DNA from: Halioglobus sp.
Lineage (GTDB): Bacteria; Pseudomonadota; Gammaproteobacteria; Pseudomonadales; Halieaceae
Reading direction: 5' to 3'
Length of the DNA stretch: 43,214 nucleotides
NCBI GenBank assembly: GCA_020443345.1
Contig: JAGRIH010000047.1
Coordinates: 1-43,214, forward strand
Position numbers and translations under genes: made by a program. Positions 17,948 to 25,878 of the stretch are shown here, in pieces. How positions within the stretch are numbered: position 1 is the first letter of the stretch; each line of letters opens with the position of its first letter. Under the pieces are notes generated by a model. It made no database searches. It was not told the DNA's origin and saw nothing but the letters and a program-made list of their open reading frames with translations.

Positions 17948-20026
17948 TCAGAAACCCAGGCGGACGCTTGCGTACACGGCGCGCTGGACTTCCACCGAGG
18001 CGCCGCCCAGGGCCTCCAGGTCGCCTTCGCGGCGCGCGTTGTCCAGCAGGTTCTGCGCCACCAGCTCCAGCTCGAGGCCGGGCCGTACCCGCCACGCCAG
18101 GCGCAAATCCAAATCCCAGTAGGCATCGATTTTTTCGGGAGTGCGCTGGGCAACCGACGCACTGGCGCTGTCGTCGACATAGCGCAGCCAGAAATCCAGT
18201 GAAAAGTGCTCGGCCAGGTTGTGCTGCGAGCGCAGGGATAACTGGTTTTCGGGTGCATTGCGCTCCATTGTCTGGCCGCCCGAATTAATCAGGCCGCCAT
18301 TGTCTTGTATCTGCAGGTCGATATGACTGTAGGCACCGATCAGTCGCCAGCCGTCCCTGACCAGCCAGTCGGCATTGATCTCCAGCCCCCGGGAGTGGCC
18401 GCTGGCGCTGTTGTCAAAGGTCATGGGGAGGATGATGTGGCTGCCGTCGGGAGCGATCTGCAGTGCCTGTACACTGCTGCCGCGCAGTTCATCGTAATCG
18501 TGGTAATACACAGTGGCATCCAGGGCCAGGCGCTCGAAGTGCCGGTTGCGCCAGCCCGCCTCGTAGGCCACCAGGTATTCGCTGTCAAAACGTTCACTGC
18601 CCTGCGCCACCAGTGCCACGGGTAGGGGCAGCGGCACAGCGGTCGCTCCCGGCGGCAGCGTCTTGGCGTACAGGCTGCTGTGGCGCTCCATGATGCTGGG
18701 CGCGCGTGCGGCGCGCGACACGGCGCCCCACAGGGAGGAGTGCCCGTTGAACTTCCACAGTGCGCGGGCGGTAGGTTGGTATTCCAGCCCGCTGAAATCA
18801 TTGTGTTCCAGCTTGATACCCAGGGTCAGCCGCAGGCGTTCGTCCCACAACTGGATTTCATCCTGGGCGAAGGCATTCCAGAAGTCCAGATTGAAACGGT
18901 CCCGGTCCGCGGTTACGGTGGGTGTCAGGTCCACCCGCGTCACGATGTTCCGGTAGCCCAGCCCCCAGACGAATTGATGGCGCGCGGCGAACTGGCTGCG
19001 GTGCTGGTACTCCAAATCGAAGGTGTCGTGCTGCTGCCCGATATAGCCCTCGTCGCGCCGCGTGTGATCGTAGTACAGTTGCAGGCTCATATCGGAGGCC
19101 GCGGTGAGCGGCCGCTGCCAGCGCCCGAGCAGGTTCCATCCGCGGGCGTCGATCGTATCGGCAATACGGCGCGCATAATCCGGTGGCGCCAGGTCCGCCA
19201 GGGACAATTGCTGCTGCAGGTCACTGCGGTACACATCGCCCTGCAGGGTCAACTGGTCGCCGCTGCGCAGATCACTGTCCAGCCGGAAGCCACCCTGCGC
19301 CATATCCCAGGCGTCATCGGCGGAGTGGCCGGCGCGCGTGACCAGATCGTCGTGCCGCTCGTACTTGAGATAGGCGCGCGCACTGGTGTCCGCGACGTCG
19401 CCCGAGCCCAGTCGCGCACCGTAGCGCAGTGTCGCGGTAGCGCGGTTTTCCGTGCCGGCGCCGGCCAGTGCCAGTCCGCCCAGCGTCTTCTGTGAGTCCC
19501 GGGTGATGATATTGACGACACCGTTGACGGCGTTGGCGCCCCACAGGGTCGCACCCGGCCCGCGGATCACCTCGATGCGCTCCACGTCGTCGAGCACCAC
19601 GTTCTGCTGTTCCCAGTACACGCCTGAAAACGCCGGCGAATAGACGGTCCTGCCGTCAATCAACACCAGCAGCTTGTTGGCGAAACGGCCGGCGAAGCCG
19701 CGTGCGCTCACCGCCCACTTGTTGGCATCGAGCTGCGACACCTGGATGCCGGGCACCATGCGCAGTGCCTCGGGGATACTGTTGGCGCCACTGCGGCGCA
19801 GGTCGTCCCGGCTGATGACGAACAGCGCGGCGGCCACGTCGTCCAGGGCCTGTTTGCGCTTGCTGGCCGAGGTCACTTCGACTTCCATCAGTTCCTCAAA
19901 GCTCAGCTCGGTCAGTGCACCGGTATCCATGGTTTGCTGTGCAGCAACCGGCGCCGCCAGGAGCGGACCGAGGCCGAGCAAGGCGGTGATCACCGGCGCC
20001 GCGCGCTGCAGTCGGCGGTATCGCAT
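17948..20026 (-). CDS. TonB-dependent receptor-like outer-membrane protein of a signalling cassette
   Basis: Predicted outer-membrane barrel of 692 residues with a signal peptide (about 1-29, ending PVAAQ). The N-terminal segment LSFEELMEVEVTSASKR is seen in receptors next to YfiR and two-component genes. The plug has IPEALRMVPGIQV, FANKLLVLIDGRTVYSP, VERIEVIRGPGATLWGANAV and VNGVVNIITRDS. The barrel ends in a canonical aromatic VRLGF. It heads the cassette receptor - YfiR-like - hybrid kinase - REC-PAS-GGDEF-EAL, all closely spaced. It could be a ligand sensor rather than, or as well as, a nutrient importer. No iron or cobalamin genes are nearby. Confidence 0.92.
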   Translation of the reverse strand: MRYRRLQRAAPVITALLGLGPLLAAPVAAQQTMDTGALTELSFEELMEVEVTSASKRKQALDDVAAALFVISRDDLRRSGANSIPEALRMVPGIQVSQLDANKWAVSARGFAGRFANKLLVLIDGRTVYSPAFSGVYWEQQNVVLDDVERIEVIRGPGATLWGANAVNGVVNIITRDSQKTLGGLALAGAGTENRATATLRYGARLGSGDVADTSARAYLKYERHDDLVTRAGHSADDAWDMAQGGFRLDSDLRSGDQLTLQGDVYRSDLQQQLSLADLAPPDYARRIADTIDARGWNLLGRWQRPLTAASDMSLQLYYDHTRRDEGYIGQQHDTFDLEYQHRSQFAARHQFVWGLGYRNIVTRVDLTPTVTADRDRFNLDFWNAFAQDEIQLWDERLRLTLGIKLEHNDFSGLEYQPTARALWKFNGHSSLWGAVSRAARAPSIMERHSSLYAKTLPPGATAVPLPLPVALVAQGSERFDSEYLVAYEAGWRNRHFERLALDATVYYHDYDELRGSSVQALQIAPDGSHIILPMTFDNSASGHSRGLEINADWLVRDGWRLIGAYSHIDLQIQDNGGLINSGGQTMERNAPENQLSLRSQHNLAEHFSLDFWLRYVDDSASASVAQRTPEKIDAYWDLDLRLAWRVRPGLELELVAQNLLDNARREGDLEALGGASVEVQRAVYASVRLGF

Positions 20027-20213
20027 AGTGTGATTGTTCCGTGTAGTGACTCAGGGTGACCGCGGGCTCTGCGTAGGTGCACAGTCCGCTGGTCGACAGC
20101 CCGTTAGCGGCGCCTGGCGGGATATCTTTAGCGAAAGCTAGCGGATAGCAGCCGGGGCGGGGGGCGATTACTGCGGCGCGTGTCGATTTGTGACGGGTTT
20201 CACAGCGCGGGCT

Positions 20214-20891
20214 TCAGTGTTCTGGGCGCAGAGTCCGTACGCCCTCGGGTGTGCCCAGCAACAGCAGATCGGCAGGGCGCAGGGCGAAGATACCGTTGGC
20301 TACGACGCCGGTAATGTTGTTGATCTGCTGTTCCGTAGCCAGCGGCTGCGGGATGGCGAAGTTGTGGACATCCAGGATCACGTTGCCGTTGTCGGTCGCC
20401 ACGCCCTCGCGGTAGACCGGGTCGCCGCCCAGCTTGACCAGTTCCCGCGCCACGTGGCTGCGGGCCATGGGGATGACTTCCACCGGCAGGGGAAACGCAC
20501 CGAGCGTGTGTACCAGCTTGCTTTCATCCGCGATGCAGATGAACTGGTCGGCCACCGCCGCGACGATTTTCTCCCGGGTGAGGGCAGCGCCGCCGCCCTT
20601 GATCAATTGCAGGGCGCGGTTGCTCTCGTCCGCGCCGTCAATGTAGAAGTCCACCTGATTCACCGCGTTCAAATCGTACACCGTGATTTCGTGATCGCGC
20701 AGGCGCCGGGCGGATGTCTCAGAACTGGCGACGGCGCCATTGAACAGGCCCCGGAGAGCGGCCAGCCCGTCGATGAACAGGTCGGCGGTGGAACCGGTGC
20801 CAATGCCCAGTACCGTGTCGTTTTGCAGTTTGGGGCGGAGGTAGTCCAGCGCGGCGGCAGCGACCGCCCGCTTCAGATCGTCCTGGGTCAT
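20214..20891 (-). CDS. rpiA: Ribose-5-phosphate isomerase A
   Basis: Interconverts ribose 5-phosphate and ribulose 5-phosphate in the pentose phosphate pathway; 225 residues, the normal length. Substrate-loop motifs are visible: [13 protein letters not shown] near 28-41, YIDGADE with catalytic acidic residues, and [14 protein letters not shown]. It is divergent from ilvA, an arrangement common in gammaproteobacteria. The ATG is preceded by GAGAGA. The 187 bases between its stop and the receptor gene at 20026 contain no gene and no clear terminator. Confidence 0.97.
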   Translation of the reverse strand: MTQDDLKRAVAAAALDYLRPKLQNDTVLGIGTGSTADLFIDGLAALRGLFNGAVASSETSARRLRDHEITVYDLNAVNQVDFYIDGADESNRALQLIKGGGAALTREKIVAAVADQFICIADESKLVHTLGAFPLPVEVIPMARSHVARELVKLGGDPVYREGVATDNGNVILDVHNFAIPQPLATEQQINNITGVVANGIFALRPADLLLLGTPEGVRTLRPEH

Positions 20892-21073
20892 AGCGTCTCT
20901 CTCACCACGCTGGGCTTGCCGGTATCGAGCGTTTCAGTAGCCAGCATCAGTATAGAGCAGGGTCTGCGGGCGATCACCAAAAAATACCCAAATGGCCGTG
21001 CCTGGCGAGGCTGCAAAGTGCGCGCCGCTCCTTTACCATGTGCGGCTCACCGCCGGTGCCGGGTACAGGGCCT

Positions 21074-22609
21074 ATGCCGCAGTCCTACATCAAGCGCATT
21101 CTCAATGCGCGCGTCTACGACATCGCGCGGGAAACCCCGGTAAGCGAAGCCGCGCTCATGTCGGCGCGACTGGGCAATCGGGTGTGGCTCAAGCGCGAGG
21201 ATCTGCAGCCGGTCTTTTCCTTCAAGCTGCGCGGCGCCTATAACAAGATGAGCCGGCTGAGCGAGCAGCAGCGCGCGCGCGGCGTGGTCGCTGCCTCGGC
21301 GGGCAATCACGCCCAGGGTCTGGCCATGGCGGCGCAGCACCTCAATGCCAAAGCCACAATCGTGATGCCCCGCACCACTCCCCAGATCAAGATCGACGCG
21401 GTGCGCGCGCGCGGCGCCCGGGTGGTACTGCACGGCGACTCGTTCGACGAGGCCGCCGCCCACGCGGCCAAGCTGGTGGCGCAGAAGGATATGACCTACG
21501 TGCACCCCTTCGACGACCCGGACGTGATCGCCGGGCAGGGTACGGTAGGCATGGAGATCGTGCGCCAGCACCAGCAGCCGCTGGACGCACTGTTCGTGCC
21601 GGTGGGCGGTGGCGGTCTGCTCGCCGGGGTCGCCGCCTACGTCAAGTACGTGTGGCCGCAGACCCGCATCATCGGCGTCGAGCCGGAAGATGCCGCCTGC
21701 CTGCAACTGGCCCTGCAGCGCGGGCGCCGCGCCACACTGCCCGAGGTGGGCCTGTTTGCCGACGGCTGCGCCGTGGCACAGATCGGCAGGGAACCGTTTC
21801 GCATCATCCGCAAGCTGGTGGACGAGGTGATAATCGCATCGACGGACGAGTTGTGTGCCGCGATCAAGGACATCTTCGAGGACACCCGCAGCATCGCCGA
21901 GCCCGCCGGTGCGCTGGCGCTGGCGGGGTTGAAGAAGTATGTCGAGCGGCGCCGTGTTTCAGGTCAGCACCTGCTGGCAGTTGTCAGTGGTGCCAATACC
22001 AACTTTGACCGGCTGCGCCACATTTCCGAGCGCACCGAGATCGGCGAGCGCCGGGAGGCGATAATCAGTGTCACCATTCCCGAGGAACCCGGCAGCTTCA
22101 GGCGTTTCTGCAGTGCATTGGGACGCCGCAACATCACCGAGTTCAACTACCGCTACGTCGATGCGGAATCGGCGCGGGTGTTTGTCGGGGTCAGTGTCGT
22201 GCCCGATGGCGACGATCTGCCCGCGCTGTTGCAGGAACTGCGCAAGCGCGGCTACACCACGCAGGACATGACGGACAACGAGGTGGCGAAACTGCATATC
22301 CGGCACATGGTGGGCGGTCACGCGCCGGCCCTGGCGGGGAACGAGGTGGTCTATCGGGTGGAGTTTCCGGAGCGGCCCGGCGCCCTGTTGCGGTTCCTGT
22401 CCGGACTGGGGCAGCGCTGGAATATCTCCATGTTCCACTATCGCAATCACGGCTCCGCCTTCGGCCGTATCCTGCTGGGTTTGCAGGTGCCAGCGGCGCA
22501 GCGCCGCGCCCTGGAGCAGGTGCTGGACCGGATCAACTACCGCTACTGGGAGGAGACCGACAACCCGGCCTACCAGTGTTATCTCGGCCGCCGCGCTACA
22601 AAAATATGA
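21074..22609 (+). CDS. ilvA: Threonine dehydratase, biosynthetic (two ACT-like domains)
   Basis: PLP enzyme deaminating threonine to 2-oxobutyrate, the first committed step of isoleucine synthesis. It has 511 residues. The PLP lysine is Lys51 in FSFKLRGAYN; SAGNHAQG and the phosphate-binding GGGGLLAG follow. Two C-terminal ACT-like regulatory modules begin near EAIISVTIPEEPGSF and NEVVYRVEFPERPGA, so isoleucine feedback inhibition is expected. The ATG at 21074 (MPQSYIKRIL) is chosen for its match to family N-termini and a CAGGG just upstream. An ATG at 21038 would add 12 unconserved residues. Confidence 0.95.
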   Translation: MPQSYIKRILNARVYDIARETPVSEAALMSARLGNRVWLKREDLQPVFSFKLRGAYNKMSRLSEQQRARGVVAASAGNHAQGLAMAAQHLNAKATIVMPRTTPQIKIDAVRARGARVVLHGDSFDEAAAHAAKLVAQKDMTYVHPFDDPDVIAGQGTVGMEIVRQHQQPLDALFVPVGGGGLLAGVAAYVKYVWPQTRIIGVEPEDAACLQLALQRGRRATLPEVGLFADGCAVAQIGREPFRIIRKLVDEVIIASTDELCAAIKDIFEDTRSIAEPAGALALAGLKKYVERRRVSGQHLLAVVSGANTNFDRLRHISERTEIGERREAIISVTIPEEPGSFRRFCSALGRRNITEFNYRYVDAESARVFVGVSVVPDGDDLPALLQELRKRGYTTQDMTDNEVAKLHIRHMVGGHAPALAGNEVVYRVEFPERPGALLRFLSGLGQRWNISMFHYRNHGSAFGRILLGLQVPAAQRRALEQVLDRINYRYWEETDNPAYQCYLGRRATKI

Positions 22610-22802
22610 CGCAAGTCAATGAATTCGCCGCTCGCCGGGTTTTTATTTGCCACTTGTTGCGATAGACTTCACAAAAATTTGTAAAATAATTACGAAAATT
22701 AGCGCTTGCATGCAGGTGTTCAAAGACACTCTCATACAGGTGGCTGCAAGTGGGGCACGGCTCCTGTCCACAGGGTCGGCTTGGTTTAGCGAGAGAGTAA
22801 AA

Positions 22803-22949
22803 GTGAAGCGGAAACCGGATTTGATGCTAGTTTTGATGGCGGTTTTTGGCGTGGGAGTGCTGCTCACGCTGCTGCTGCCCATGGCTGCCAACGATACGGT
22901 GGCAGCCCCAGCGTCTGAACTGCAGGCGGGTGTGATCCTCCAGCAGTAG
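22803..22949 (+). CDS. Small predicted membrane protein
   Basis: An ORF of 48 residues with a GTG start preceded by GAGAGAG (22791-22797). It begins MKRKPDLMLVLMAVFGVGVL. One hydrophobic helix (about 8-27) follows a positively charged start, and the tail is polar, giving an N-in single-pass topology. It is convergent with fau, with 4 bases between the stops. The RKPDLxLVL...FGxGV pattern resembles short conserved proteins I recall from pseudomonads, unverified. The function is unknown. The in-frame extension back to 22647 is AT-rich and looks non-coding. The bases 22610-22802 hold AT-rich DNA where its promoter may lie. Confidence 0.55.
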   Translation: MKRKPDLMLVLMAVFGVGVLLTLLLPMAANDTVAAPASELQAGVILQQ

Positions 22950-22953
22950 CGCC

Positions 22954-23550
22954 TTAACCCGGAGCCCTCCGGCCATTGCAGTGATGCAGGCCGCTTTCTG
23001 TGGCGACGAAATCCAGCGGGATATCCCAAACCTCGCGGACCACAGTGTCCGTCTCCTGGCAGCTGTGGGCCAGCCCCACCAGTAGCGGTCCCCCGGCGAC
23101 GGCGGCGAGTGTGCGATCGTAGTAGCCGCCCCCCATGCCCAGCCGCCCGCCCTCGCGGTCCCAGCCGACCAGTGGCATGAAGATAATGTCCAGCTCGCGT
23201 GCGCTGCGCTGCCGGTTGTCCGCGGGCGGTTCGGGAATGCCGAAGCGGTTGCGGCGCAGGCGGTCACCGCGGCGCCACTCGACGAAGCGCAGGCGCATGT
23301 CCGGCTGTAATACTGGCAGGAACAGCTGTTTGTCCTGGGTGCGCGCAAGTTCAGCCAGCGGCGCGGTGCCGATTTCACCATCGGCCGCCAGGTACAGGGC
23401 AATGTGCCGCGCCCGACGCCAGCCGGGCAGTCCGGCCGTCGATGCGACCAGCGCGCGTGCCGCGCGGGCCTGCTGCTCGATTGTCAGGGCCCTGCGTCGC
23501 GCGCGCAGTTCTGCGCGCAGCTGGCCTCTGGAGGGGGTGGGCTCAGGCAT
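22954..23550 (-). CDS. fau: 5-formyltetrahydrofolate cyclo-ligase
   Basis: ATP-dependent conversion of 5-formyltetrahydrofolate to 5,10-methenyltetrahydrofolate (YgfA family). It has 198 residues, the usual size. Marks are the basic N-terminus RAELRARRRAL, IALYLAADGEIGTAPL, FLPVL and the nucleotide-binding GRLGMGGGYYDRT. The ATG at 23550 (MPEPTPSRGQ) is preferred over an upstream ATG at 23574 because the 6S RNA ends near 23562. The order zapA - 6S RNA - fau, all on one strand, is conserved in gammaproteobacteria. The two genes are often co-transcribed with the RNA, as in E. coli ssrS-ygfA. Confidence 0.94.
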   Translation of the reverse strand: MPEPTPSRGQLRAELRARRRALTIEQQARAARALVASTAGLPGWRRARHIALYLAADGEIGTAPLAELARTQDKQLFLPVLQPDMRLRFVEWRRGDRLRRNRFGIPEPPADNRQRSARELDIIFMPLVGWDREGGRLGMGGGYYDRTLAAVAGGPLLVGLAHSCQETDTVVREVWDIPLDFVATESGLHHCNGRRAPG

Positions 23551-23561
23551 AATAGACGGTG

Positions 23562-23741
23562 GGATTCCCGGCATACCGCTGACAGCGCTGCCCTTGAACC
23601 CGATGGTTCAAGGTGGCGGTTCCCGCACTGCATCAGGCTTTCCGACCGCGGCCGGACATGCACACAACAGCCACTGGCAACCCCCGGTTACACATTTATC
23701 GGCTCGAGGACTGTCTGTCTGGCGCATACGCCAGGGATCCG
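23562..23741 (-). ncRNA. ssrS: 6S RNA
   Basis: About 180 nt, the usual size, between zapA and fau as in other gammaproteobacteria. The ends pair: GGATCCCTGGCGTA at the 5-prime end (23740-23727) with TATGCCGGGAATCC at the 3-prime end (23575-23562). Inside are AGTCC..GAGCCGATA, GTCGGAAAGCC and the conserved CACCTTGAACC..GGTTCAAGGG element near 23591-23615, matching E. coli 6S RNA blocks. 6S RNA binds sigma70 RNA polymerase by mimicking an open promoter. The ends are estimated to within a few bases. Confidence 0.92.
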
Positions 23742-23747
23742 TAACGA

Positions 23748-23776
23748 AGTATAACCCGCTCGCTCGCCGGTGTCGC
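23748..23776 (-). promoter_or_regulatory. Predicted sigma70 promoter of 6S RNA
   Basis: On the minus strand, GCGACA (23776-23771) and TATACT (23753-23748) are separated by 17 bases. Transcription would start about 6-7 bases on, near 23741, matching the 6S RNA 5-prime end. Confidence 0.6.
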
Positions 23777-23790
23777 GGGTCACTCTTGCG

Positions 23791-23820
23791 TGGGCCGCCC
23801 TCTCGTGGGCCGCCCTCTCG
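23791..23820. repeat. Two-copy 15-bp tandem repeat
   Basis: TGGGCCGCCCTCTCG occurs twice head to tail, at 23791-23805 and 23806-23820. It lies directly after the zapA stop codon and just upstream of the 6S RNA promoter. No function is evident; it is probably a simple duplication. Confidence 0.85.
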
Positions 23821-23823
23821 CGG

Positions 23824-24159
23824 TCAGCCGATTTCCATCTGTCGCAACTGGTATAGGGCGTCGTCCAGTTTGCGATTGATGCGGCCGAAGGACTCCACGG
23901 AGCGGGCGCTCTCCTCGCGGCCCGCCAGCGGGCCGCCGGAGCCGTGTTCCGAGGCCTGCAGCAATTCGTAGCTGATGTTGAGCGCCGCCATTACCGCTAT
24001 TCGCTCCAGGCCGATCACCTTGCCGCTTTCGCGAATGCCGCGCATTTGCTTGTCGAGATAGCGGGCCGACACGATCAGCTCGGCCTCCTGCTCCTGGGGA
24101 CAGGCTACCTGGTATTCCTTGTCGAGGATCTTCACCGTCACGGTGTACGGTTGGTTCAC
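23824..24159 (-). CDS. zapA: Cell division protein ZapA
   Basis: Cytosolic FtsZ-ring associated protein that bundles FtsZ filaments. It has 111 residues. The head domain VTVKILDKEYQVACPQEQEAEL is typical, followed by ARYLDKQMRGIRESGKVIGLERIAVMAALN as consecutive pieces and a C-terminal coiled coil. GTG 24159 is chosen because it matches the family start (VNQPYTVTVKI), has GGAG upstream and overlaps the stop of the preceding gene as GTGA. The longer open frame upstream is antisense-like and rejected. It is co-transcribed with the ZapB-like gene and lies upstream of 6S RNA. Confidence 0.93.
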   Translation of the reverse strand: MNQPYTVTVKILDKEYQVACPQEQEAELIVSARYLDKQMRGIRESGKVIGLERIAVMAALNISYELLQASEHGSGGPLAGREESARSVESFGRINRKLDDALYQLRQMEIG

Positions 24160-24365
24160 GTTGGTCGCTCCATTGTGCGCAGGCGGTCCAGCATGGCCGC
24201 CACTTTGGCTCTGGCCATTTCGTTCTTCTTGATCAGGTCCTGTCGCTCCCGGCGCCAGTCGGCACCTGCTGCGTGCAGCGCCCGGTTTTCCCGATTCAGG
24301 TCGTGACACAGTGCGATCAGCTCATCGATCTTTTGTTCAAGAGCCTGGAGTTGCTTGTCCGCCAT
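24156..24365 (-). CDS. TIGR02449-like small coiled-coil protein (ZapB-like)
   Basis: A 69-residue, almost entirely helical protein: LQALEQKIDELIALCHDLNRENRAL then RRERQDLIKKNEMARAKVAAMLDRLRTME as consecutive coiled-coil segments. Heptad-like spacing of Leu/Ile and its place directly before zapA match the small family annotated as TIGR02449 in pseudomonads. A role with ZapA in division-ring organisation is inferred from linkage and shape. Its stop overlaps the zapA GTG. Confidence 0.85.
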   Translation of the reverse strand: MADKQLQALEQKIDELIALCHDLNRENRALHAAGADWRRERQDLIKKNEMARAKVAAMLDRLRTMERPT

Positions 24366-24399
24366 GAAGCTATACTGGTGTGGGCCTGGATGAAAAACT

Positions 24400-24428
24400 A
24401 CTATAGTGTCGGGCGGCGTTCAGGTCAA
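24400..24428 (-). promoter_or_regulatory. Predicted sigma70 promoter of the ZapB-like/zapA operon
   Basis: On the minus strand, TTGACC (24428-24423), 17 bases, then TATAGT (24405-24400). A start near 24393 gives a leader of about 28 bases before the ATG at 24365. Confidence 0.65.
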
Positions 24429-24558
24429 CGACACAAAGTTTATAGATATCAATGGCCTGCCATGTTTTTTGCAATTATCGGTGAAGCTCTCTGCCCGGGC
24501 CCCGAACAAGGGGTCTCAGGTAATCGGCAAGCCCTGAACATTATACAAGAATCTCCAC

Positions 24559-25878
24559 ATGAGCATTGGCAAGACCGAATTCGCGCGCCGGCGCAAAAAC
24601 CTGATGGCGCTGATGGAACCCAACAGCATCGCGATCATTCCGTCCGCGCGGGAAAAGGTGCGCAGCCGCGACACCCTGTACTGTTTTCGCCAGGACAGTG
24701 ATTTCTACTATCTCAGCGGGTTCACCGAACCGGATGCGGTGCTGGTGTTGATCCCGGGGCGGCGCCACGGGCAGTTCGTGATGTTCTGTCGCGAGCGCGA
24801 TCCCGCCAGACAGCTGTGGGATGGCTATCGCGCGGGCCCGGAAGGTGTTTGCGAAAACTACGCGGCGGACGACGCTTTCCCAATCGGCGATATCGACGAT
24901 ATTCTGCCGGGCCTGATCGAAGGCCGTGAGCGGGTCTATTACTCGATGGGGCGCAGCAGCGACTTTGACCGCCAGATCATGGGCTGGGTCAACAGCATAC
25001 GCGGCAAGGAAGCCAGTGGCGCCGTGCCCCCGGGTGAGTTCACCGACCTGGATCATATGCTGCACGATCTGCGCCTGTTCAAGAGCGCAGCGGAGTTGCG
25101 TGTCATGCGCCGCGCCGCCGAGATTTCAGCGCGGGCGCACTGTCGCGCCATGCGCAGTTGCCGTCCCGGGATGTATGAATACCAGCTCGAAGCCGAGGTG
25201 CTGCATGAATTTGCTTCCTCCGGCGCCAGGCACGCGGCGTATCCGAGCATTGTCGGCAGCGGCGACAATGGCTGCGTCCTGCACTACATGGACAACAGCC
25301 AGAAAATGCGCGATGGCGACCTGGTGTTGATCGATGCCGGTTGTGAGCTGGCGTACTACGCGGCGGATGTGACGCGCACGTTTCCGGTGGGCGGTCGTTT
25401 CAGTGCCGCCCAGCGCGCGCTCTATGAACTGGTGCTGCGCGCACAGCAGGCCGCGATCGAGCAGATCAGACCGGGCAATCACTGGAATCAGCCGCACGAT
25501 GCCAGTGTCGCGGTACTGACCGAGGGTCTGATCGAACTGGGACTGCTCAAGGGCCGGCGCCGCGATTTGATGGCGCGCGAGGCCCATCGCGCTTTTTATA
25601 TGCACCGGGTCGGGCACTGGCTGGGGCTGGACGTGCACGATGTCGGCGACTATCGTCCGGGTGGTGAATGGCGCGTGCTGGAACCGGGCATGGTGATGAC
25701 CGTCGAGCCGGGCCTCTATATCCGGGCGCAGGAGCCCAGGGTGGCGAAAAAGTGGCGCGGCATCGGCATCCGCATCGAGGACGATGTCGCGGTGACCGAA
25801 AGCGGCTGCGAGATTCTCACCGGGGGGGTGCCCCGCACCATCGAGGAGATCGAAGCCCTGATGGCCGCGGCGCCATGA
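24559..25878 (+). CDS. pepP: Xaa-Pro aminopeptidase (aminopeptidase P)
   Basis: Manganese-dependent peptidase removing an N-terminal residue before proline; pita-bread fold, 439 residues. The N-terminal domain has QDSDFYYLSGFTEPD. Metal ligands are visible in LIDAGCELAYYAADVTRTFPV (two Asp), HRVGHWLGLDVHD (His), TVEPGLYI (Glu) and RIEDDVAV (Glu). It is first in pepP-ubiH-ubiI, as in E. coli and Pseudomonas; its stop overlaps the ubiH ATG. The usual UPF0149 (ygfB) gene between zapA and pepP is missing. The 193-base gap upstream shows no replacement ORF. Confidence 0.96.
   Translation: MSIGKTEFARRRKNLMALMEPNSIAIIPSAREKVRSRDTLYCFRQDSDFYYLSGFTEPDAVLVLIPGRRHGQFVMFCRERDPARQLWDGYRAGPEGVCENYAADDAFPIGDIDDILPGLIEGRERVYYSMGRSSDFDRQIMGWVNSIRGKEASGAVPPGEFTDLDHMLHDLRLFKSAAELRVMRRAAEISARAHCRAMRSCRPGMYEYQLEAEVLHEFASSGARHAAYPSIVGSGDNGCVLHYMDNSQKMRDGDLVLIDAGCELAYYAADVTRTFPVGGRFSAAQRALYELVLRAQQAAIEQIRPGNHWNQPHDASVAVLTEGLIELGLLKGRRRDLMAREAHRAFYMHRVGHWLGLDVHDVGDYRPGGEWRVLEPGMVMTVEPGLYIRAQEPRVAKKWRGIGIRIEDDVAVTESGCEILTGGVPRTIEEIEALMAAAP

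Noticed and set aside
21038-21073. Upstream ATG for ilvA
   Set aside because: It would add 12 residues not typical of the family; the ATG at 21074 fits better.
24541-24547. TATAC motif just before pepP as a -10 box
   Set aside because: It would place the start only a few bases from the ATG and has no matching -35.
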